From: Thiobacillus sp.
GTDB taxonomy: Bacteria; Pseudomonadota; Gammaproteobacteria; Burkholderiales; Thiobacillaceae
DNA: 29,031 nucleotides
NCBI GenBank assembly: GCA_011391285.1
Contig: JAABQU010000154.1
Coordinates: forward strand, 1-29,031
Reading direction: 5' to 3'
This document shows, piece by piece, positions 1-8,502 of the stretch. The position numbers and the translations under genes are program-made. The first letter of the stretch is position 1, and every line of letters begins with the position of its first letter. The notes beneath the pieces are model-generated. The model was given only the letters and a program-made list of their open reading frames with translations. It was not told the origin of the DNA and made no database searches.

Positions 1-980
1 TCGGCGAGGATGGAGAAATCCCGCAAGCCATTCTTGTTCACCGGCTGGTCGAGCTTGCCGGCCGCCATCTGCTTCATGTCCTGCACCATGCGCTGGAGCG
101 GCACGAACAGGAAGCGGTTGAACAGCCACAGGGCAAACAGCAGGGTACCGAAGGTCAACAGCAGAAAGCCCGTGACGGTGACGATGCGGGTTCGCTCCAT
201 TTCTGTGTTGAGTGCTCCGACATCCTCGTAGCCGACGATCTTGAATGCAGGCAGGCCATCTGCGGTATTCAGGGTGTAGGCGATCGGCAGGCTGTTATCG
301 GTGCTGCCGGGATCGCTGGCGATGATGGGCTTGCCGTCAGGCGAGAAAATGCTGATCGGTGTCCGGGTGATGACGCCGATGTCCGGGAGGTTGAACACCG
401 GATTGATGATGATTTCCAGATAGCCGATTTGACGGAGGCCGCCGATGGGAACGAGCGTCGAATGCAGCGGCCCCTTCGGAGACATCCAGAGCGCATCGAC
501 AGCCTTCAGGCGCTCGACGCCGGAACGTTGCGCAAGGCTGTGCGTCAGGGGGGCGGCAAGCTTTCCCTTCAGGCCGGTGATGCCCTTCGCGCTCTCGGCG
601 ATCAGCCGCAGGTCGAGGTCGTAGACCCGGATCTTTTCCAGGTTGATGTTCGCGAAGCCGACGAAGCCGTTGATGAACGGGTCGTCCAGCAGTTGTACCA
701 GCTCGCCGTGGCCGCCGGGCCGGTTCGCGTTGCGGATGGCCCGGATCATTTCGTCGCTGTGGCCGAGGCGCATGCCGAGATCGAAGGCATGCCCCCTCAC
801 CGCCTTGAGCATCTCCTGGGAGGCCACCTCGATGACCCGCGACAGGCTGTTCATCTGGGCGTTCAGCGCAGCCTGCCGGAAGTAGTTGCCGGCAAACAGC
901 GACAAGGCGCTGGCAACGGTGCCTATCATCAGGATGATGATGACGGTGACGGTTCTGATGGACAGGGATTCAATGCGCAT
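1..980 (-). CDS. Membrane sensor with periplasmic domain and HAMP (C-terminus outside window)
   Basis: Only the N-terminal 326 residues are visible; the frame stays open to the window edge. The chosen start is ATG at 980, and the protein begins MRIESLSIRT. Residues about 11-30 form a first membrane segment. Residues about 34-265 are a probable periplasmic sensing region. A second membrane segment lies at about 268-288. From about 290 the sequence (VPLQRMVQDMKQMAAGKLDQ) looks like the first helix and connector of a HAMP domain. The family could be a chemoreceptor, histidine kinase or GGDEF/EAL enzyme; the output domain lies off the left edge, so I cannot choose. The gene follows the rhodanese gene in the same direction with a 66-nt gap. 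It may sense a sulfur or redox cue, but that is only inference from its neighbours. Confidence 0.8.
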   Translation of the reverse strand, partial: MRIESLSIRTVTVIIILMIGTVASALSLFAGNYFRQAALNAQMNSLSRVIEVASQEMLKAVRGHAFDLGMRLGHSDEMIRAIRNANRPGGHGELVQLLDDPFINGFVGFANINLEKIRVYDLDLRLIAESAKGITGLKGKLAAPLTHSLAQRSGVERLKAVDALWMSPKGPLHSTLVPIGGLRQIGYLEIIINPVFNLPDIGVITRTPISIFSPDGKPIIASDPGSTDNSLPIAYTLNTADGLPAFKIVGYEDVGALNTEMERTRIVTVTGFLLLTFGTLLFALWLFNRFLFVPLQRMVQDMKQMAAGKLDQPVNKNGLRDFSILA

Positions 981-1046
981 GAGCGTGCAGGCTGCTCCGC
1001 AATGCGGCGGTCAAGTCGGAAGGCCTGGATTGCCGTGACACGTCGC

Positions 1047-1511
1047 TTATTCCGTGATGGCAGGCAATCGCTTTTCTTCCCATTCCTTCCAGCCGCCACG
1101 GAACCAGAATATGTTTCGGTAGCCCCAGTCCGTTGCCTTGCGTATGGCGTCCGAACTCCGCATACAGCGGGTGCCATTGCAGTAGAAAACGATCGGTGCG
1201 GTCTTGTCGGGAACGATGGCCGCCAGGTCTTCAGGGCGCATGGAGGTGTTCAGCAGATTGACGGCGCCTTCGATATGGCCCTTGGCGAATTCGGACTTCT
1301 TGCGCGAATCGATGATGACGAGTCCAGGCCTGGACAGGACCAGTTCGACCACCTGCTCCGCGCTGACGATGACCGTGCCCGGCAGCGTTTGGGGGGCATG
1401 CGGCTTTTCATCGGCAAACAGGCCGGCGGAAAAGGACAGCAGAAAACCCAGCAGCACGGCGCGGCGTGATAGCCGGTGGTTGTTCGTTCCTTGATCTGGT
1501 CCGGGCGGCAT
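1047..1511 (-). CDS. Exported single-domain rhodanese-like sulfurtransferase
   Basis: From ATG 1511 this is 154 residues; two upstream ATGs in the same frame would give implausible leaders. Residues about 13-33 (RLSRRAVLLGFLLSFSAGLF) form a Sec-type signal sequence, so the domain should work in the periplasm. The rhodanese fold runs from about 45 to 150. It has the IDSR and KGHIEGAVN motifs and an active-site loop CNGTRC with the persulfide-forming Cys at 111. Rhodaneses move sulfane sulfur from thiosulfate or persulfides to acceptors. Position beside fccAB on the same strand suggests a part in periplasmic sulfur oxidation, which is inference. The ribosome-binding site is weak, so a start at the in-frame ATG 1565 (MTVASL) cannot be excluded. 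Confidence 0.85.
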   Translation of the reverse strand: MPPGPDQGTNNHRLSRRAVLLGFLLSFSAGLFADEKPHAPQTLPGTVIVSAEQVVELVLSRPGLVIIDSRKKSEFAKGHIEGAVNLLNTSMRPEDLAAIVPDKTAPIVFYCNGTRCMRSSDAIRKATDWGYRNIFWFRGGWKEWEEKRLPAITE

Positions 1512-1699
1512 GGTGTTTCTCGTCGGATTGAGCGCAGCAGGCATCGCCAATGATGCGACAGTCATGATTCTCAGGCAACAAAAATAACGGCTCTCGGCGC
1601 CCGGGCCATGATTCAAGCGGGCCGGCCGGGGGGGCAGCTTCACCGTCACCCACGACATCACGCAATGCACCCGCTCCAGGCTGTTTTCGCAGATCGGCT

Positions 1700-1850
1700 A
1701 GGAGCACGAAGATTCTGGTGGCGGTGGACGAAAGCGATACGTCCCGGCATGCGCTGCAACAGGCAGTCGAACTGGCCGGCAGGCTCTCGGCCGCATTGCG
1801 CATGATCCATGTCGTGGACATGAACTGGCTGCCGATCGGTCCCGAGGTGG
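1700..1850 (+). pseudogene. Broken 5' fragment of a universal stress protein (UspA family)
   Basis: The plus-strand frame starting at 1703 reads STKILVAVDESDTSRHALQQ, then a segment ending MNWLPIGPE. This matches the N-terminal strand, ATP-loop region and first helix of UspA proteins. The codon where ATG would be expected (1700-1702) is AGG, one base from ATG. The family similarity stops at about 1845-1850, and the frame then runs on without Usp character. About two thirds of the usual 140-150 residues are missing. Alternative starts at GTG 1718 or 1724 exist but would not restore the C-terminus. The surrounding 1512-1959 stretch holds no other gene I can support. Confidence 0.6.
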
Positions 1851-1915
1851 CGATCATTAGCGGGACATTGTTGCCGTCCTGCTGGTTCCTTAACTCAAAG
1901 GGCAGTGAGCAAACG

Positions 1916-1937
1916 AAACGAGGCCGCAGCCCCGTTT
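1916..1937 (-). terminator. Probable intrinsic terminator after fccB
   Basis: A nine-base-pair stem with one mismatch (AAACGAGGC / GCCCCGTTT, loop CGCA) lies 22 nt beyond the fccB stop. Read on the minus strand it ends in a T-rich stretch (CGTTTCGTTTG), as expected for a factor-independent terminator. It would separate fccAB transcription from the rhodanese gene. Confidence 0.5.
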
Positions 1938-1959
1938 TGTATTGCGTCTTTGAATCCGC

Positions 1960-3225
1960 TCAGCCTAGCACTTCGGCCCAGATGTTTCTGGCCCAGGCCT
2001 GGTTGAACTTGAAGTTGTCCTCGTCGCCCCTGGTGGTGGCACCGCCTCCGGGCTGGCTGACGTAGCCCTTGCCGGCTTCGTGGCGGTAAACGTTGGCGAC
2101 ATAGCCGGAGGTGTTGCCGGATGTGGCCGAGTAGCAGGTGTTAACAAGCACCGGCGTGGGGTCGGGCTGGCGACCTGCCAGCAGTTCGACGATGGCGGCG
2201 GCGCAGATCTTGGCCTGGTTGGTCGCCATGTGGCCGGACTTCGGCAGGCTGGACAGAACCGAGTCACCGATGATGTGGACGTTGGGCACGGTGGTTGACT
2301 CGAAGGTGACGAAGTCGACTGTGCACCAGTTGCCGCCGCTGTCGTTGCGCGCACCGGCCAGTGCGCAGAGTTCACCCGCGCGCTGGCGGGGCACGACGTT
2401 CAGCACGTCCCCCCTGACATCGTCGAACTCGGTGGAAACACGCATCGCGCGGCCGTCCACCGCGTACGGGGCGTTATTGGGCCGGTAATCGATCATGCCC
2501 GGATAGAGGGTGTTCCATGCATCCGTGAACAGGGCCTTCTTCGACGCCACGTCCGCATTGCCGTCGAGCAGGATGATCCTGGACTTCGGCTTGGCCTGCT
2601 TGAAATAGTGGGCCACCAGGCACGCCCGTTCGTAGGGGCCGGGCGGGCAGCGGTAGGGTGCCGCCGGAACCGACATGACGAAGGTGCCGCCATCGGGCAT
2701 GGCTTCGAGCTGCTTTCTCAGCAGCGCGGTCTGCGGACCGGCCTTCCAGGCGTGGACTACCTTGCCGGCGGCTTCGGCCTCCCTGAAGCCTTCGACCGTA
2801 TCGGTGAGGATCTCGATGCCGGGGGCGAGTACCAGACGGTCATAGCTGATGCTGGCGCCGCCGCGGGTCGTGACGGTACGCCTGGCGGGGTCGATGGCGA
2901 CGACCGAATCCCTGACCATCCTGATGCCATGCCCGGGCAGCTTGTCGTAGCCATGGGTGATGTCGTCCATGCTGCGCAGGCCGCCCAGCACCCAGTTGGA
3001 AATCGGACAGGAAATGAATCTGTCGTTCGGCTCGATCAGGGTGACGTCGATGTCTGGGCCCCACTGGCGCAGATACCTGGCGCAGGTGGCACCGCCGAAG
3101 CCGGCGCCGACCACGACGACGTGGGCGCGGGTTGCTGAACTGCCGGGCAGGGTGGCGCAGCCGGTGAGCGCAGCGGCTGTGCCGGCAACGGTAAATTTCA
3201 GAAAATTGCGACGATTCGGCTTCAT
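1960..3225 (-). CDS. fccB: Flavocytochrome c sulfide dehydrogenase, flavoprotein subunit
   Basis: This 421-residue protein is the FAD subunit that oxidises sulfide and passes electrons to the FccA cytochrome in the periplasm. The N-terminus has a Tat-type signal (NRRNFLKF, then a hydrophobic stretch and Ala/Gly-rich cleavage region). The FAD-binding Rossmann motif VVVGAGFGG is at about 37-45. Cys193 (in YRCPPGPYERAC) and Cys364 (in VNTCYS) match the redox-active disulfide known from Allochromatium FccB, with similar spacing. The C-terminal flavocytochrome domain reaches the stop. A clear Shine-Dalgarno (GGAGG) precedes ATG 3225. It follows fccA by 22 nt in the same operon. Sulfide:quinone reductase is a relative, but the Tat signal, Cys positions and cytochrome partner favour FccB. 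Confidence 0.92.
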   Translation of the reverse strand: MKPNRRNFLKFTVAGTAAALTGCATLPGSSATRAHVVVVGAGFGGATCARYLRQWGPDIDVTLIEPNDRFISCPISNWVLGGLRSMDDITHGYDKLPGHGIRMVRDSVVAIDPARRTVTTRGGASISYDRLVLAPGIEILTDTVEGFREAEAAGKVVHAWKAGPQTALLRKQLEAMPDGGTFVMSVPAAPYRCPPGPYERACLVAHYFKQAKPKSRIILLDGNADVASKKALFTDAWNTLYPGMIDYRPNNAPYAVDGRAMRVSTEFDDVRGDVLNVVPRQRAGELCALAGARNDSGGNWCTVDFVTFESTTVPNVHIIGDSVLSSLPKSGHMATNQAKICAAAIVELLAGRQPDPTPVLVNTCYSATSGNTSGYVANVYRHEAGKGYVSQPGGGATTRGDEDNFKFNQAWARNIWAEVLG

Positions 3226-3247
3226 GTCTCGGGCCTCCTGCAGGGGA

Positions 3248-3547
3248 TCACTTCAGCGTGGAGAAATAGCTGGCCATGGCCGCGATTTCGGCGTCCGTAT
3301 AGCCGGAGGCATGACGCTGCATGATGGTCGCGGGTCGCGTGCCGGTTTTGAATCCCTGCATCAATCGCACGAAATAATCCGGGTCCATTCCAGCCAGGCT
3401 GGGGATGGTGCCCTGGCTTTTGCCGCCGTGGCCGTGGCAGGACATGCAGGTGGACGCGATGGTTCGGGTGTGGATGTCGGCGGCGCCGGCCATGCCGGAA
3501 AGGGCAAGACAGGCGAAGCCGGCAATTGCCAGGGGCTTCTTGTACAT
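3248..3547 (-). CDS. fccA: Monoheme cytochrome c subunit of flavocytochrome c
   Basis: The 99-residue product starts MYKKPLAIAGFACLAL, a Sec signal that ends near the Ala-Gly-Ala-Ala at residues 20-23. The heme attachment motif CMSCH is at 34-38, and Met76 is a likely distal ligand. It should accept electrons from the FAD of FccB. Size fits a single-heme FccA rather than the diheme form of Allochromatium. ATG 3547 is preferred over the in-frame ATG 3559 because the GGAGGAG at 3551-3557 sits at ideal distance from it. The gene precedes fccB directly, and hemH lies 157 nt upstream on the same strand. Confidence 0.88.
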   Translation of the reverse strand: MYKKPLAIAGFACLALSGMAGAADIHTRTIASTCMSCHGHGGKSQGTIPSLAGMDPDYFVRLMQGFKTGTRPATIMQRHASGYTDAEIAAMASYFSTLK

Positions 3548-3550
3548 GGG

Positions 3551-3557
3551 CTCCTCC
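3551..3557 (-). promoter_or_regulatory. Strong Shine-Dalgarno that sets the fccA start
   Basis: The minus strand reads GGAGGAG three bases before ATG 3547 (five from its GGAGG core). The alternative ATG 3559 lies upstream of this site, so it is unlikely to be used. Confidence 0.75.
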
Positions 3558-3704
3558 ATGAGAAGAGAATCAAGAATGGCAACCGTGACGGTTCTGCAGC
3601 CATGGATTCCCGATCGGGCCCGGGAGTTCCCGGTCAGGGGTCCGGTTTGTCTGCTTGTCTGGCGCGGTGGTTGTGCGTGTGCGTGTAGAGGGGGAGGGCG
3701 CGTG

Positions 3705-4808
3705 TCAGTTGCGGGCCCCCAGCGTGAGGGCCAGATTCTTGCTGGTTTGTCTCGCCTGTTCGTCGGCGTCGCGATTCCAGGTTTCGCTCACCCAGCCGCC
3801 CAGGTTGTCCAGTGCAATCCGGCCCAGCGCGGCGATCCATTGCGGATGTTCGTTGAGTGCGGGGATGTAGTGAAACTCCTTGCCGCCGGCCTGCATGAAA
3901 CCGGTGCGGCCTTCCATCGCCAGTTCTTCCAGTGTTTCCAGACAGTCTGCGGTAAAGCCCGGGGCGACAATGTCGACGCGCGCCACGCCTTCACGGCCGA
4001 GCGCCTCCAGCGTCTTGTCGGTGTAGGGCGTGAGCCATTCGGCACGGCCGAAGCGCGACTGGAAGGTGAGGCGGAACTGTTCGGGTTCGAGCCCGAGCGC
4101 TTCGGCGAGCAGCCGCCCGGTCTTCTGGCATTCGCAGTGGTAGGGGTCACCCCTGTCGAGCGTATAACGCGGCACGCCGTGGAAGCTCATCAGCAGGACA
4201 TCGGGGCGGCCGTGCATCTGCCAGTAGTCGCGGATGTTGGCGGCCAGCGCGTGGATGTAGGCGGGGTGGTCATGGTAGTGCTTCACCGTGCGCAATGCAG
4301 GCTGGTTGCGGGTCTTCAGCAGCCAGGCGTAGGCGGCGTCGAATGCGGTGGCGCTGCTGGATGCGGCGTACTGCGGATAGGACGGCAGGATCAGGATACG
4401 GTCGCAGCCGGCGGCCTTCATCCGCGCCAGGGTGTCGGGCACCGACGGCTGGCCGTAGCGCATGGCGTATTCGACCATGAACGGCGTGGCGATTTTCTCG
4501 CCAAGCCAGCCTTTTAGCAGCTTGGCCTGTTTCTCGGTGTGGACCTTGAGTGGCGAGCCGTCAGGGGTCCAGATCGAGGCGTATTTCTCGGCGGATTTCT
4601 TCGGCCGCGTATTGAGGATGATGCCGTTGAGGATCAGCCACCACACGGCGCGCGGGATTTCCACCACGCGCGGGTCGGACAGGAACTCCTTCAGGTAGGG
4701 CCGCAGCGCGCTGGCGGTGGGTGCCGCGGGGGTGCCGAGGTTGACCAGAAGGATGCCGGTCCGGGCCTGCTGGCCGTGGGTGTAGTCGGGCTCTTTGAGA
4801 TAGCGCAT
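3705..4808 (-). CDS. hemH: Ferrochelatase
   Basis: This 367-residue enzyme inserts Fe2+ into protoporphyrin IX, the last step of heme synthesis, at the cytoplasmic face of the membrane. Recognisable family segments are [20 protein letters not shown] near the N-terminus, a conserved His in LLMSFHGVP at about residue 210, the [14 protein letters not shown] segment carrying the conserved acidic residues, and the C-terminal GGWVSETWN. Length is a little above the E. coli enzyme (320). The start ATG overlaps the hrcA stop by one base (TGATG), so translation is probably coupled. Heme supply fits the cytochrome genes immediately downstream. Confidence 0.95.
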   Translation of the reverse strand: MRYLKEPDYTHGQQARTGILLVNLGTPAAPTASALRPYLKEFLSDPRVVEIPRAVWWLILNGIILNTRPKKSAEKYASIWTPDGSPLKVHTEKQAKLLKGWLGEKIATPFMVEYAMRYGQPSVPDTLARMKAAGCDRILILPSYPQYAASSSATAFDAAYAWLLKTRNQPALRTVKHYHDHPAYIHALAANIRDYWQMHGRPDVLLMSFHGVPRYTLDRGDPYHCECQKTGRLLAEALGLEPEQFRLTFQSRFGRAEWLTPYTDKTLEALGREGVARVDIVAPGFTADCLETLEELAMEGRTGFMQAGGKEFHYIPALNEHPQWIAALGRIALDNLGGWVSETWNRDADEQARQTSKNLALTLGARN

Positions 4809-5824
4809 CAGTGGTGCGACAGCGCGCTCGATAGAAGTTTGGCGGTGATGTCGACGATCGGCACCACGCGCTCATAGGCCATGCGGGTGGGGCCGACCAC
4901 GCCGAGCGTGCCGACCACCTGGCCGTCCACGGAGTAGGGCGCGGTGACCAGGCTGCATTCGTCGAGCGGCAGCAGGTCGGATTCGCCGCCGATGAAGATC
5001 TGCACGCCGGTGGCGCTGCGCGACTGGTCGAGCAATTGCAGGAGCCCGGTTTTCTGTTCGAAGGCGTCGAACAGCCGGCGCAGGCTGCCCATGTTGCTGG
5101 AAAGTTCCTGCACGTCGAGCAGCCTGCGGCTGCCGGACACCACCACGTTGTCCTGGCTGGCGTCGTGCGCCTGGCTGCCGGCATCGACTGCGGCGGCCAT
5201 CAGCCGGGTGATGTCGTCGCGCATGCGGCCGAGTTCCTCGCGCAGCTTCACGCGCACCTGGTCGAAGCGCTGGCCAGCAAAATTCTGGTTGAAGTAATTG
5301 GCGGCCTCGGTCAGTGCAGACGCACTGACCGGTTGTTCGGTGAGGATGACGCGGTTTTCGACTTCGCCTTCCATGGTGACGATGATGAGCAGGATGCGCT
5401 TGTCCGACAGGCTGAGAAATTCGATCTGGCGGAATGCCGGGCTGCGCCGCGGCGTCATCACCAGCCCGGCGAACTGGCTGAGATCGGACAGCAGGGTCGA
5501 AGCCGCCGTCATCAGCCGCTGAGGGTCGGAAGGCGTCAGGCTGGATTCGAGCTGGCTCACCGCGCTTTGCTCCAGCGGCCGGACCGTCAGCAGCGTGTCG
5601 ACGAAGAAGCGGTAGCCACGCGGTGTCGGCACGCGTCCGGCCGAGGTATGCGGACTGGCGACAAAGCCGATTTCTTCAAGGTCGGACATGATGTTGCGGA
5701 TACTCGCCGGTGACAGGGCCAGTCCAGCGTGCTTCGACAGGGTGCGCGATCCCACCGGCTCGCCATCGGCGATGTAACGTTCCACCAGGGTTTTCAGCAG
5801 GATGCGGGCGCGGTCGTTGAGCAT
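4808..5824 (-). CDS. hrcA: Heat-inducible transcription repressor HrcA
   Basis: From ATG 5824 the product is 338 residues and begins [20 protein letters not shown], the expected HrcA N-terminus. The longer open frame to 6019 runs through the divergent promoter and into nadK and is rejected. A winged helix-turn-helix occupies about 1-75 ([20 protein letters not shown]), followed by the dimerisation and GAF-like domains. HrcA represses groE/dnaK-type operons through CIRCE operators with help from GroEL. No CIRCE (TTAGCACTC-N9-GAGTGCTAA) is present in this window, so its targets lie elsewhere. It is the first gene of a pair with hemH. A TATAAT box lies only six bases before the start codon. Confidence 0.95.
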   Translation of the reverse strand: MLNDRARILLKTLVERYIADGEPVGSRTLSKHAGLALSPASIRNIMSDLEEIGFVASPHTSAGRVPTPRGYRFFVDTLLTVRPLEQSAVSQLESSLTPSDPQRLMTAASTLLSDLSQFAGLVMTPRRSPAFRQIEFLSLSDKRILLIIVTMEGEVENRVILTEQPVSASALTEAANYFNQNFAGQRFDQVRVKLREELGRMRDDITRLMAAAVDAGSQAHDASQDNVVVSGSRRLLDVQELSSNMGSLRRLFDAFEQKTGLLQLLDQSRSATGVQIFIGGESDLLPLDECSLVTAPYSVDGQVVGTLGVVGPTRMAYERVVPIVDITAKLLSSALSHH

Positions 5825-5830
5825 GGAGGG

Positions 5831-5836
5831 ATTATA
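5831..5836 (-). promoter_or_regulatory. TATAAT -10-like box immediately before hrcA
   Basis: The minus strand carries a perfect TATAAT with six bases between it and ATG 5824. If used, transcription would begin at about the A of the start codon, giving a leaderless message. No Shine-Dalgarno is visible. No good -35 is seen at 17-18 bp, which weakens the call. Confidence 0.4.
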
Positions 5837-5937
5837 TAGGGGGCAGGGGGCAGGGGCGCGTGGTATCGGCAATACTGGTTTGATCAATAAATGCGCAGTG
5901 CATTCCCTGAATCCTGATCCCCGACCGCCGACCCCTT

Positions 5938-5943
5938 TATAAT
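5938..5943 (+). promoter_or_regulatory. TATAAT -10-like box immediately before nadK
   Basis: A perfect TATAAT ends eight bases before ATG 5952. A weak -35 (CTGATC, 5914-5919) lies 18 bp upstream. The predicted start of transcription falls within a few bases of the start codon, and no Shine-Dalgarno is present. Confidence 0.45.
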
Positions 5944-5951
5944 CGTCCCCC

Positions 5952-6824
5952 ATGCACACCCCTTTCCACACCGTCGGCCTCGTCGGCAAATACGATAACC
6001 AGGGCATGGAAGCTTCCATGCGGGCGTTGGGAGAATTTCTTCGCGGGCGCGGGCATACCGTTCTGCTGGCCAGTCAGACCGCGGAGCATTTTGCGATCGA
6101 GGATTTTCCCAAGCGCAACCTGCACGATCTGGCGGCCGAAAGCGATGCCGTGGTGGTGCTGGGCGGAGATGGCACCATGCTGTCGATCGCGCGCGAACTG
6201 GCGCCGCAAGGCGTGCCGCTGATCGGCATCAACCAGGGGCGGCTGGGATTTCTCACCGATATCACGGTCGATGGCATGTTCGACGCCGTGGCTGAAATTC
6301 TCAGCGGGCAGTATGTGGCGGAAGAGCGCATCCTCCTGAACGGGCAGATCCGCCGCAATGGCGAGCGTGTGTTCGAGGCCACCGCGTTCAACGATGTGGT
6401 GGTGGGCAAGGGTGGTTCGGGCCGCCTGATCGATCTGGAAATCGCCATCAACAGCGAGTTCGTCTATAGCCAGCGGGCCGACGGCCTGGTGGTCACCAGC
6501 CCGACCGGCACCACCGCGTATGCGCTGTCGGCGGGTGGACCCATCGTGCATCCGACGCTCGAGGCCGTGGCGCTGGTGCCGATCTGCCCGCATACCCTGT
6601 CGGCTCGCCCCATCGTGGTCAGCAGCCATTCGCGCATCGAACTGCACCTGACCTATGCCGACGATGCGCGGGTGCACTTCGACGGCCAGCATCATTTCGA
6701 CCTGAGGAGCGGCGACCACGTGTGGATCACCCGCGCCAGCCGCCCGGTCACCCTGCTGCATCCGCACGCCTACAGCTACTACGACACCCTGCGGCAGAAG
6801 CTGCACTGGGGCAAGAAACTTTAA
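5952..6824 (+). CDS. nadK: NAD kinase
   Basis: The 290-residue product phosphorylates NAD+ to NADP+ in the cytoplasm. The N-terminus ([20 protein letters not shown]) and the catalytic GGDGTML motif at about residue 73 identify the family. Further signatures are [13 protein letters not shown], the [19 protein letters not shown] segment and the [16 protein letters not shown] loop. Length matches proteobacterial NadK (about 292). It diverges from hrcA across a 127-bp intergenic region that contains the palindrome TTGATCAA at 5880-5887. recN follows after 22 nt in the same direction, so the two may be co-transcribed. Confidence 0.96.
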   Translation: MHTPFHTVGLVGKYDNQGMEASMRALGEFLRGRGHTVLLASQTAEHFAIEDFPKRNLHDLAAESDAVVVLGGDGTMLSIARELAPQGVPLIGINQGRLGFLTDITVDGMFDAVAEILSGQYVAEERILLNGQIRRNGERVFEATAFNDVVVGKGGSGRLIDLEIAINSEFVYSQRADGLVVTSPTGTTAYALSAGGPIVHPTLEAVALVPICPHTLSARPIVVSSHSRIELHLTYADDARVHFDGQHHFDLRSGDHVWITRASRPVTLLHPHAYSYYDTLRQKLHWGKKL

Positions 6825-6846
6825 CCCGCCTGCGACGCGCGCGTTC

Positions 6847-8502
6847 ATGCTCGCTCATTTATCCATCCGCAATTACCTGCTGGTCGAATCGGTCGAGCTT
6901 GACTTCGCGCCGGGGCTCACGGTCCTCACCGGCGAGACCGGCGCTGGCAAGTCGATCCTGGTCGACGCACTTGCGCTGGCGCTCGGCGACCGTGCCGAAG
7001 GTGGGGTGGTGCGCCAGGGCGCACCGCGCGCCGAGATCGCCGCCGAATTTGCCATCGACGGCTTGCCACAGCTGGCGCACTGGCTCGATGAAGCCGGCTT
7101 CGCGGCGGACGAAGGCACGCTGATCCTGCGCCGCGTGATCGATGCCGGCGGCCGCTCGCGCGCCTTCATCAATGGCAGCGCCGCGCTGCTCACGCAACTG
7201 AAGGACGCCGCCGAATTCCTGCTCGATATCCATGGCCAGCACGCTCACCACGCGCTGTTGCGCCCGACAACCCAGCGCGAGGTGCTCGATGCCTACGCCG
7301 GTGCGCAGCAGCAGGCCGCCGCGGTGGCTGACGCCTGGCACGCCTGGCAGGCTGTGCGGCAGCGGCGCCTGGACGCTGAAATCCACGGCCAGGCGCGGCA
7401 GATCGAGCGTGAAGGATTGACCCTGGCGGTGGAGGAGTTGTCTGCGCTCGGTGACGACCTCGCGCGCTGGGACGAGATCCAGGCCGAGCATGCCCGGCTG
7501 GCACACGTCACCACCCTGCTCGAAGGCAGCCATGTCCTGATCCAGGGACTCGACGAGGGCGAGTCGGCTGTGTCCGGCCAGCTCGGCGACATGCGCGCGC
7601 GGCTCGGCACGATGCAGGCAGTGGACGACAGCCTGAAGGACATTGCCGCGCTGCTGGATGCGGCGGGCGCCGATATCGCCGAGGCAGTGCATGAACTGCG
7701 CCGCTATGTCGACAGCCTGAACCTCGATCCCGAGCGTCTCGCCGGGCTCGACCGGTTGCTCGCCGACCTGCATCGCCTGGCGCGCAAGCACCGCGTGCAG
7801 CCCGCTGCGCTGGCCGGCCTGCTTGAGCAGTTTCAGGCGCGCCTGGCCGAACTGGCGGCCGGTGACGACCTTGAAGCCCTGCAGGCAGCCGAGGATGCTG
7901 CTTTCGCGCATTACCAGACCGAGGCGAAGCCGCTCGGCGCGCTACGCCGCAAGGCCGCTGCCGCGTTGTCGAAGCAGGTGACGGCGGCGATGCACGAACT
8001 GGCGCTGGCCGGCGGGCACCTCGATATCGTGCTGCAGCCGGTGAGCGAGCCGCGTGCACACGGGCTGGAAGACGTCAGCTTTCTCGCCGCCAGCCACCCC
8101 GGCCTGCCGCCGGGGCCGCTCGGCAAGGTGGCGTCGGGCGGCGAACTGTCGCGCATCAGCCTGGCGATCCAGACCGCGCTGTCGGGTGTAGCCGGGGTGC
8201 CGACGCTGATCTTCGACGAGGTCGATGTCGGCATCGGCGGCAGCGTGGCCGAAGCGGTCGGGAGGCGGCTGGCCAGGCTCGCCGAAACCCGGCAGGTGCT
8301 GGTCATCACCCACTTGCCGCAGGTGGCGGCGCGCGGCGCGCAGCACCTGCGGGTGGCGAAGCAGGCCAGCGGCGGCTTTGTGTCGTCGAATATCGAATTG
8401 CTCGACGCCGACACGCGGGTGGAGGAAGTCGCGCGCATGCTCGGCGGACTCAAGATCACCGCCACCACCCGGCAGCACGCCGCGGAGATGCTCGCCGGGT
8501 GA
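6847..8502 (+). CDS. recN: DNA repair protein RecN
   Basis: This 551-residue SMC-like ATPase acts in double-strand break repair. The Walker A motif GETGAGKS is at about residues 29-36, close to the N-terminus as usual. A long coiled-coil-prone middle (about 150-370, rich in Ala, Leu, Glu, Arg) separates it from the ABC signature region (KVASGGELSRISLAIQ) and the Walker B LIFDEVDVGIGG, followed by the His-switch ITHLPQVAA. Length equals E. coli RecN (553). It follows nadK by 22 nt. Its stop overlaps the GTG start of the nuclease gene by four bases (GTGA), so the genes probably form one transcript. Confidence 0.96.
   Translation: MLAHLSIRNYLLVESVELDFAPGLTVLTGETGAGKSILVDALALALGDRAEGGVVRQGAPRAEIAAEFAIDGLPQLAHWLDEAGFAADEGTLILRRVIDAGGRSRAFINGSAALLTQLKDAAEFLLDIHGQHAHHALLRPTTQREVLDAYAGAQQQAAAVADAWHAWQAVRQRRLDAEIHGQARQIEREGLTLAVEELSALGDDLARWDEIQAEHARLAHVTTLLEGSHVLIQGLDEGESAVSGQLGDMRARLGTMQAVDDSLKDIAALLDAAGADIAEAVHELRRYVDSLNLDPERLAGLDRLLADLHRLARKHRVQPAALAGLLEQFQARLAELAAGDDLEALQAAEDAAFAHYQTEAKPLGALRRKAAAALSKQVTAAMHELALAGGHLDIVLQPVSEPRAHGLEDVSFLAASHPGLPPGPLGKVASGGELSRISLAIQTALSGVAGVPTLIFDEVDVGIGGSVAEAVGRRLARLAETRQVLVITHLPQVAARGAQHLRVAKQASGGFVSSNIELLDADTRVEEVARMLGGLKITATTRQHAAEMLAG

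Noticed and set aside
429..1469. 346-codon plus-strand frame over the sensor and rhodanese genes
   Set aside because: Antisense shadow of two genes with clear motifs; no domain of its own.
1608..1701. Short plus-strand frame before the Usp fragment ending RLFSQIG
   Set aside because: Could be the tail of another decayed gene, but it is too short to identify.
5825..5951. CIRCE operator for HrcA autoregulation
   Set aside because: No TTAGCACTC or its inverse is found; the TTGATCAA palindrome is too short and different.
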